DNA of 39,238 nt from Kiritimatiellales bacterium (GTDB taxonomy: Bacteria; Verrucomicrobiota; Kiritimatiellia; Kiritimatiellales; Pontiellaceae). Of this stretch, positions 34,025-39,238 are shown one piece after another. A program made the position numbers and the translations under genes. The notes under the pieces are model-generated. The model had not been told where the DNA came from and searched no databases. It was given only the letters and a program-made list of their open reading frames with translations. The DNA lies in the NCBI GenBank assembly GCA_016744085.1, contig JADGFE010000007.1:1-39238 (forward strand), read 5' to 3'. Every line of letters begins with the position of its first letter. The first letter of the stretch is position 1.

Positions 34025-34681
34025 CTATTTCCCAGCCTTGAGGTCGGCGATCCGCTGCATAATCAGAGCGGCGTGCGCGTCGTACGCTTCCCGGCCGGAT
34101 CCCAATGCCTGGAAATCTTCCTGCGTGATCGGCTTGCCATAGGTAATGGTCACTTTAAGCGGTTTGATAAATTTTGCGCCCTTTGCGTGCGCTTTGTAGG
34201 AGCCGTCAATATAAGCGGGAACCACAACACATTTAGATTTTTCAATAATGAAGCCGACGCCTCCCTTGGCCTCCTGCAGCTCACCATCTTCGGTACGCGT
34301 GCCTTCGGGAAACATGGAAACCACCTTGCCCTCTTTCAGCATTTTAATCGTCACCGTCAGCGCTCTGCGATCGCCCGTACCACGAGCCACAGGAATACAA
34401 CCCACCGAATCCATCCACCACTTCCCGAAACCGGGCTTCCACAACGTATTTCGCGCCATAAAATGCACAGGACGACCACGGTAGCCAACACCTACAACCG
34501 GCGGATCGAGATAACTAGCATGGTTCGAGGCAATCATGACGCCGCCTTCATCCGGAATATTTTCTACCCCGCGAATCCCCAGCCGATGCCAGACCAGCAG
34601 AAAGAGTTTAAACATCCGCGTTGACCACCGATAAACCTCGCAGTCATTCATTTGTTCCGTTTTCATTAACTCAGTCGTCAT
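34025..34681 (-). CDS. plsC: 1-acyl-sn-glycerol-3-phosphate acyltransferase family protein
   Basis: A 218-residue acyltransferase of phospholipid synthesis, acting at the membrane face. The NHASYLDPP (NHx4D) and FPEGTR motifs are in place. One N-terminal hydrophobic stretch (MFKLFLLVWHRLGI) may anchor it. The ATG at 34681 comes 4 bases after the cmk stop and is preceded by AAGGG; a longer reading to 34702 would overlap cmk. Last gene of tyrA-aroA-cmk-plsC. Confidence 0.9.
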   Translation of the reverse strand: MTTELMKTEQMNDCEVYRWSTRMFKLFLLVWHRLGIRGVENIPDEGGVMIASNHASYLDPPVVGVGYRGRPVHFMARNTLWKPGFGKWWMDSVGCIPVARGTGDRRALTVTIKMLKEGKVVSMFPEGTRTEDGELQEAKGGVGFIIEKSKCVVVPAYIDGSYKAHAKGAKFIKPLKVTITYGKPITQEDFQALGSGREAYDAHAALIMQRIADLKAGK

Positions 34682-34685
34682 AACG

Positions 34686-35348
34686 TTATCCCTTAACCGC
34701 ATCCACCACCGTCTGAACCACTTCTTCCAACGTCATTGATGTACTATCAATCACCTGAGCGCCCAGCGGAACCACGAGCGGGTCGGCCTTGCGGGTGGAA
34801 TCAATCTTATCGCGCTTCTTCAAGCTCTCCATCACTTCCTCCGCCTTCTCACTTTCGCCAGCGTCCACCAGCTCCCGATACCGACGTTTGGCGCGCTCCT
34901 CCGGATCAGCATCCAAATAAAACTTATACGGAGAGTCCGGAAAAACTACCATTCCAATATCCCGCCCTTCCATCACCAGCGAGCCAAAATTGGCCAACGA
35001 CTGTAGACTCTCTACCACAAATTTCCGTACTTCCGGAATCGATGCAACATTAGCCACCGATTCACGAACCGCCTTTTCGCGGAGTTCCTGCACCGGCACA
35101 TCCCCATCAATTGAAAAGATGGAAGCACCCTCCTGCACAAAAAAATCCCATTCGGCATCATGCATCATATTCAATACCGCATCGGCATCCGTCGTATCAA
35201 TTCCTTTACGAATAGCCTGCCACGTCACCCCGCGGTAAAGCGCTCCGGAATCCACATAGGTAAATCCCAGCTCAGCCGCCACGCCTTTCGAAACACTCGA
35301 TTTCCCTGAGGCCGACGGCCCATCAATTGCAATTGTTTTTACCATCAT
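34686..35348 (-). CDS. cmk: Cytidylate kinase
   Basis: It phosphorylates CMP and dCMP with ATP. At 220 residues it is normal, with the P-loop GPSASGKSS near residue 10 and RDIGMVVFP in MEGRDIGMVVFPDS. YLDADPEERAKRRYREL in the lid completes the family pattern. Neighbouring aroA and plsC match a common bacterial order. Two ATGs start it (35348, 35345); the choice changes one residue. Confidence 0.95.
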   Translation of the reverse strand: MMVKTIAIDGPSASGKSSVSKGVAAELGFTYVDSGALYRGVTWQAIRKGIDTTDADAVLNMMHDAEWDFFVQEGASIFSIDGDVPVQELREKAVRESVANVASIPEVRKFVVESLQSLANFGSLVMEGRDIGMVVFPDSPYKFYLDADPEERAKRRYRELVDAGESEKAEEVMESLKKRDKIDSTRKADPLVVPLGAQVIDSTSMTLEEVVQTVVDAVKG

Positions 35349-35396
35349 CTCTCCCTTCGAAAAAAATTAAACACGCGGTGAACCATCCCTTTGTGT

Positions 35397-36701
35397 TTAC
35401 TGCACATGCCCGCCAAGTTTTTCCATATGTTGCCAGAATTCAGGATACGAAGTATCCACACAGCTCACATTATCGATTGTTATCGCTCCATCACTGAAAC
35501 TGTTTAAAACCGCCATCGACATGGCGATACGATGATCTCCATGACTATCAATTACTACATCCGGAGTTTTTAAATGGGTTGGTCCGGTGACAACCATGCC
35601 GTCCGATTTCTCTTCAACGTCGACCCCGAACAGTTTTAAATTTTTTACCATCTCCGCAATGCGGTCAGATTCCTTTACACGAAGCTCTGCGGCATCCCGA
35701 ATTTCCGTCTGCCCTTCCGCCAGCGCGCCAGCCACCGCAATCACCGGCAACTCGTCGATCAGATTTGGAATTTCGTCGCCTTCAATAACCGTGCCCTTCA
35801 GCTGCGCACCCCGGACTTTAATATTTCCGTAGGGATCGCCCTTCGCTTCCGTCACCGTAATTTCAATATCGGCACCCATGCGCTGCATCACATCCAGCAA
35901 GGCCGTGCGGCGGGGATTCAAACCCACGTTATCAATAGTTAATTCTGCACCCGGACGCGACGCCACGGCTACAATCCAGAAAGCCGCCGATGAAAAATCG
36001 CCGGGAACCACAAAATCACGCGCCTTAAATTTAGGCCCTTCTTCGCCAAAGCCCTCGATCGAAATCTCAAGACCATCGATGGTAATCGGTATATCCAATG
36101 CCTGAAAAAGTTTTTCGGTATGGTCGCGTGTCGGACGCGGTTCGATGACCGTCGTTTTTCCTTTAGCAAAGAGTCCTGCCAAGAGTACGCACGATTTAAC
36201 CTGAGCCGAAGCCATCGGCAATAGATAGCCAATACCTTCGAGCCGGCCTCCGGAAATCATCATGGGCAAGGTGCCCTTCTTTCCTGAAAGACCAATGCCT
36301 GCTCCCATCAGCTCAAGCGGATGACGAATACGACCCATTGGTCGGGATGAAAGCGAATCGTCGCCCACCATCGCCACTTCAACACCCGCGCCAGCCACCA
36401 GCCCTGCCAGCAATCGTGTGCCGGTGCCCGAGTTGCCCATGTTAAGCGCTTCCGCGGGTTTCTGCAGCTTACCGGCGACACCCGTAATATAGAGCGCATC
36501 GTCACGAAAATCCGCCTTCGCGCCCATCTGCTCCATGGCCGAGAGCGTACTGCGGGCATCCTCTCCATTGAGATAGCCGGAAACCTTTGATGTGCCTTCT
36601 GCCAATGAAGCCAGCATGGCAACACGCTGAGAAATACTTTTGTCCCCTGGCACCTTCACGGTGCCTTCTAATTTTGCTGGAAATACCTTTTTACTGTTCA
36701 T
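35397..36701 (-). CDS. aroA: 3-phosphoshikimate 1-carboxyvinyltransferase (EPSP synthase)
   Basis: It joins shikimate-3-phosphate and PEP in the shikimate pathway. The 434-residue protein has VPGDKSISQR (K21, S22, R26), GNSGTGTRLLAG and SSRPMGRI, and later DEIPNLIDELPVIAVAGA with a catalytic Asp and LRVKESDRI. The usual His in DKSISHR is Gln25 here. It follows tyrA by about 98 bases and precedes cmk by 48. Confidence 0.96.
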   Translation of the reverse strand: MNSKKVFPAKLEGTVKVPGDKSISQRVAMLASLAEGTSKVSGYLNGEDARSTLSAMEQMGAKADFRDDALYITGVAGKLQKPAEALNMGNSGTGTRLLAGLVAGAGVEVAMVGDDSLSSRPMGRIRHPLELMGAGIGLSGKKGTLPMMISGGRLEGIGYLLPMASAQVKSCVLLAGLFAKGKTTVIEPRPTRDHTEKLFQALDIPITIDGLEISIEGFGEEGPKFKARDFVVPGDFSSAAFWIVAVASRPGAELTIDNVGLNPRRTALLDVMQRMGADIEITVTEAKGDPYGNIKVRGAQLKGTVIEGDEIPNLIDELPVIAVAGALAEGQTEIRDAAELRVKESDRIAEMVKNLKLFGVDVEEKSDGMVVTGPTHLKTPDVVIDSHGDHRIAMSMAVLNSFSDGAITIDNVSCVDTSYPEFWQHMEKLGGHVQ

Positions 36702-36799
36702 ATTTTTTTAACCACTCGCTTCGCTTATAATTGAGAGTTGGTGAGCAATTTCACAAAGTACTCCAAGTTTCCATTTACTTCGTGGCCTTGGTGGTAAAT

Positions 36800-37681
36800 T
36801 TATTTTTTTAGAAATCGGTTTAGTTTTAAAATTTCGTCGCGATCATCGCGTGCATCTTCTAACCAGTTGCGAATGTCATCGCCCTTACCATCCTGCAGAA
36901 TGGTAATGAGCCCTTGAAGCTCTTCATTAAATCGGCCCAGCTCTGCTTCAAGCGCTTCTCGGTTGGTATCGATAATATCGACCCACATATCCGCTGAACC
37001 GGAAGCCACCCGAGTGGTATCTTTAAATCCGGTTCCACAAAAGTCGGCTTTCTGCTTCGGATCTCCATCTGCAACGGAGCGGGCAAGCGCCGCCGCAATC
37101 ATGTGCGGTAAATGGCTTGTGGAGGCCAGCATGGCATCGTGCTGTTCCGGCGACATTTCAACTACTTCTGAACCGGCAGTTTTCCACAGCTCAGAAACGG
37201 AAGCCTCTGCCTCTACTGGAGTTTCTTCCGATGGGCAGATAACAGTTAAGCGGCCTTCGTATAGATCAGGATTTCCTGCATCCAGTCCTGTTTTTTCAGA
37301 TCCGGCAATGGGGTGCGATCCCACAAAAAAGGCTTCGCTTTTGGCAAACAACGGCTGCATGATTTTCAGCAACTCCGACTTGGTGCTTCCCACATCGGTG
37401 ACCACAGCACCCGCTTTCAGCGACCCGATAATCTGTTCCGCTAGGTGAGCAATCGTCCAGATGGGAACACAGATAACCACCACATCCGCCTCCCGAACCG
37501 CTTCGGCCGGATCTGCAAATACCGTATCAACCACACCTGATTCCAATGCCTGAATGCGGGTTTCTTCCCGACGGGCATAGCCGGAAATACAGCCGGAAAA
37601 ACCACGCTTTTTTAGTCCCAGAGCCAACGAAGCGCCCATGAGGCCAAATCCTAAGATTGCGATGTTTTTCGGTTCATTCAT
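36800..37681 (-). CDS. tyrA: Prephenate dehydrogenase
   Basis: It converts prephenate to 4-hydroxyphenylpyruvate with NAD(P) for tyrosine synthesis. The 293-residue protein opens with a Rossmann ILGFGLMGASLALGLKKRG. VVICVPIW, VTDVGSTKSELL and SHPIAGSEKTG (catalytic His) follow, and then TSHLPHMIAAALA. No chorismate mutase or ACT domain is present. The ATG at 37681 is chosen because it begins the typical N-terminus. Confidence 0.94.
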   Translation of the reverse strand: MNEPKNIAILGFGLMGASLALGLKKRGFSGCISGYARREETRIQALESGVVDTVFADPAEAVREADVVVICVPIWTIAHLAEQIIGSLKAGAVVTDVGSTKSELLKIMQPLFAKSEAFFVGSHPIAGSEKTGLDAGNPDLYEGRLTVICPSEETPVEAEASVSELWKTAGSEVVEMSPEQHDAMLASTSHLPHMIAAALARSVADGDPKQKADFCGTGFKDTTRVASGSADMWVDIIDTNREALEAELGRFNEELQGLITILQDGKGDDIRNWLEDARDDRDEILKLNRFLKK

Positions 37682-37802
37682 ATTGGTTACCACGGGTTTT
37701 CAAGAAGCGACCATTCTCCAAGGATTAGAAATTAATTCAACCCTAAAGCCCCGCCCTCATCATTGGATCGAATTATATAATACTATTTTAGTTCTATTTA
37801 AA

Positions 37803-37850
37803 TTGACATGCACTCCATTTCTTCCATTATAGCGCCAGTTAATAATGGAA
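37803..37850 (+). promoter_or_regulatory. Promoter and inverted repeat upstream of superoxide dismutase
   Basis: A perfect TTGACA -35 (37803-37808) is followed after 16-18 bases by a CATTAT/TTATAG -10. TTCCATTAT (37822-37830) and ATAATGGAA (37842-37850) form a perfect 9-bp inverted repeat with an 11-base spacer across the -10 and the likely start point. It may bind a regulator or form a 5' leader hairpin. Confidence 0.6.
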
Positions 37851-37867
37851 CTTACAGGAGGCTTATT

Positions 37868-38482
37868 ATGGCTTACGAATTACCAAAATTACCCTATGCA
37901 TATGATGCACTCGAACCCCATATCGATGCGCGTACCATGGAAATACATCACTCGAAGCACCATCAGGCCTATGTAAACAATGTTAATGCCGCCCTAGCAG
38001 GAACTGGACCGGAAGACCTGGCCATCTGTCAGCTTTGCAGTCGCCTGGATGAACTGCCTGTGGAAAAACAAGCCGCTGTAAGAAACAATGGTGGCGGTCA
38101 TGCCAACCATTCTTTCTTCTGGACGGTCATGAGCCCGAATGGCGGCGGACTTCCTTCTGGAGATCTTGCTTCTGCAATTGATAGCTCATTCGGCGATTTT
38201 GATGCCTTCAAGGCCGAATTCAGCAAAGCCGCCGCAACACGTTTCGGTTCCGGCTGGGCCTGGCTCTGCAGACACGACGACGGCAAACTGAGCATATGCT
38301 CCACTCCGAATCAGGATAACCCTATGATGAAGGATGTTCCCTGCAACGGCAGACCAATTCTTGGTCTGGATGTCTGGGAACATGCGTACTATCTAAACTA
38401 TCAGAACCGTCGTCCCGACTACATTGCCTCATTCTTCAAGGTGGTTGATTGGAATAAGGTTGCTGAATACCACGCAATGTAG
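37868..38482 (+). CDS. sodA: Superoxide dismutase, Mn-type
   Basis: It dismutates superoxide in the cytoplasm. The 204-residue protein keeps the metal ligands H27, H81, D168 and H172. [11 protein letters not shown] with Gly at position 77 and the GGG after it favour Mn over Fe specificity, though cambialistic enzymes exist. The ATG at 37868 has AGGAGG seven bases upstream, and the reading from 37808 is rejected. It has its own promoter and terminator and is divergent from tyrA. Confidence 0.94.
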   Translation: MAYELPKLPYAYDALEPHIDARTMEIHHSKHHQAYVNNVNAALAGTGPEDLAICQLCSRLDELPVEKQAAVRNNGGGHANHSFFWTVMSPNGGGLPSGDLASAIDSSFGDFDAFKAEFSKAAATRFGSGWAWLCRHDDGKLSICSTPNQDNPMMKDVPCNGRPILGLDVWEHAYYLNYQNRRPDYIASFFKVVDWNKVAEYHAM

Positions 38483-38505
38483 CATGAACTCGAACAGCTG
38501 ATGAT

Positions 38506-38534
38506 AACGGCGATCCAATGGATCGCCGTTTTTT
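38506..38534 (+). terminator. Terminator of superoxide dismutase
   Basis: AACGGCGATCC, AAT, GGATCGCCGTT makes an 11-base perfect stem followed by TTTT. It lies 24 bases after the sod stop. On the minus strand no T-run follows the stem. Confidence 0.92.
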
Positions 38535-38539
38535 ATTCT

Positions 38540-38635
38540 CTAGTTCACCATTCGGCTATTGAGCTGATCAACCTGCGAACAGGAAACCGTTTGTTCTGCC
38601 TGCAGCTTATTTAAATTTTCCCGCGTATAAACCAT
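38540..38635 (-). CDS. Possible 31-residue micro-ORF with leaderless promoter
   Basis: A minus-strand frame from ATG at 38635 reads MVYTRENLNKLQAEQTVSC and on, ending at a TAG at 38540. A TGG-TATAAT extended -10 on the minus strand (-10 at 38643-38648) would put the transcription start at about the A of the ATG. I do not recognise the peptide. It may be a real small gene, a small RNA or a chance frame. Confidence 0.3.
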   Translation of the reverse strand: MVYTRENLNKLQAEQTVSCSQVDQLNSRMVN

Positions 38636-38736
38636 GCCGCACATTATACCAAAACCGCTCCGAAAAACGCGGTATTAAGAACGCATAAATGCAAAAAAAA
38701 GTCAGCGCTGGCACCACGGATTGAGCGAACCTTGTT

Positions 38737-39030
38737 TCAGATCAACGCCATCGAGCAGGAGTGCCAGTGCCTCGAGAGCGAGTGCACGTTTTTCACTTTC
38801 GCCTTATTTTCCGAGGCAGTAGTGTTCTCCAGTTCCTCTTCACAAAAAGACACCTCATTTTCGTCCCGCTCAATACGCAACCATCTCGCCAGCGTTTTAG
38901 AATTGAGATTCCATTCCCTGCAAAATGCCACCTGCGTCAAATCCGATGAGTGAAACTCTTTCACCAACTCTCGGCGCTCTTCCTCGCGATACGAAGCCCG
39001 CCCCTGCATAGTATTTTCATTCGTATCCAT
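38737..39030 (-). CDS. Orphan IS66 TnpA-like HTH protein
   Basis: A 97-residue protein starting at the ATG at 39030. The segment RELVKEFHSSDLTQVAFCRE then LNSKTLARWLRIER resembles the helix-turn-helix of IS66 TnpA (the accessory protein of that insertion family). No TnpB or TnpC follows on either side and no terminal repeats were recognised, so this is a lone copy or a fragment. The last 20 residues (VHSLSRHWHSCSMALI) do not look conserved. It may be domesticated or decaying. Confidence 0.6.
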   Translation of the reverse strand: MDTNENTMQGRASYREEERRELVKEFHSSDLTQVAFCREWNLNSKTLARWLRIERDENEVSFCEEELENTTASENKAKVKNVHSLSRHWHSCSMALI

Positions 39031-39043
39031 GCCCAACAAGTTA

Positions 39044-39059
39044 CCAGGCTTTGGCCTGG
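39044..39059. repeat. CCAGGC palindrome upstream of the TnpA-like gene
   Basis: CCAGGC-TTTG-GCCTGG, a perfect 6-bp inverted repeat with a 4-base loop, sits 14 bases upstream of the orphan TnpA-like start. It may be an operator or a relic of an insertion element. Confidence 0.4.
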
Positions 39060-39201
39060 CTGCCTGAGGGGTCGGGGAAGAGACGCAAAGGCACCCCTCT
39101 TTTTTCAGGTGATCACACTCAGATGGAAGTTAACAAAAGCGGGTCTTCCGCCAAATCAGTGGGTAAATGAATGATTAACACACCGAGCAACTTATCTGTA
39201 A

Positions 39202-39238
39202 TGTGTTGTCGACGAAAACGACACTACACAGAAGGAGT
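39202..39238 (+). promoter_or_regulatory. Ribosome-binding site and inverted repeat at the right edge
   Basis: AAGGAG (39232-39237) ends the window in the plus direction, implying that a gene starts just outside. Upstream, TGTGT/ACACA and TGTCG/CGACA are nested inverted repeats, which could be an operator or leader hairpin. From 39060 to 39201 I see no gene. Confidence 0.45.

Overview
The window looks like a chromosomal segment from a Gram-negative bacterium. LptD and a BamD-like protein show an LPS-bearing outer membrane. The split glycine decarboxylase (gcvPA/gcvPB), the zinc-tailed prolyl-tRNA synthetase and several intergenic palindrome families would fit the Verrucomicrobiota/Kiritimatiellota group, but that placement is an inference from gene content. 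No rRNA, tRNA or CRISPR array was seen.

Layout. 1-3371 (minus): cut-off lipoprotein, secreted hypothetical, ferritin, folD, a DUF4870 membrane protein and a small Cys/Lys-rich exported protein. 3458-7361 (minus): gcvT-gcvPA-gcvPB, with no gcvH in view. 7500-9957 (plus): two tandem, paralogous membrane sensor-kinase genes whose catalytic halves are complementary, then decayed membrane-protein remnants. 10055-10597 (plus): folE. 10622-15468 (minus): proS, bamD-like, lptD. 15574-25076 (minus): a mobile-looking defence island. It holds a type I restriction-modification operon, hsdM - REP-associated transposase (RAYT) - hsdS - large pRiA4b ORF-3-domain protein - hsdR, followed by an XRE-HTH/nuclease fusion flanked by palindromic repeats. 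A DnaQ-like exonuclease pseudogene lies just beyond hsdM. 25735-33384: rRNA/tRNA pseudouridine synthase, DUF6172 protein, aldose epimerase (plus), glutamate dehydrogenase, RNase HI, DEAD-box helicase, RecQ. 33371-33948 (minus): a degenerate PIN-toxin/Phd-antitoxin pair. 34025-37681 (minus): tyrA-aroA-cmk-plsC. 37868-38482 (plus): Mn-type superoxide dismutase with its own promoter and terminator. 38540-39238: orphan IS66 TnpA-like gene, small palindromes, and the ribosome-binding site of a gene beyond the edge.

How they work together. The island combines restriction-modification with DNA-handling proteins (RAYT, HTH-nuclease), which suggests a mobile defence locus. GcvT/PA/PB, FolD and FolE touch one-carbon/folate and pterin metabolism. 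TyrA and AroA serve aromatic amino acid synthesis. Ferritin and SOD handle iron and oxidative stress.

The strongest second-look items are: the kinase pair, where one protein keeps the phospho-accepting His but has a ruined ATP site and the other keeps the ATP site but has Lys in place of the His; the XRE-nuclease fusion; the exonuclease pseudogene, whose nonsense codon falls on the catalytic Glu; and palindromes that supply or overlap stop codons of recQ and hsdS.
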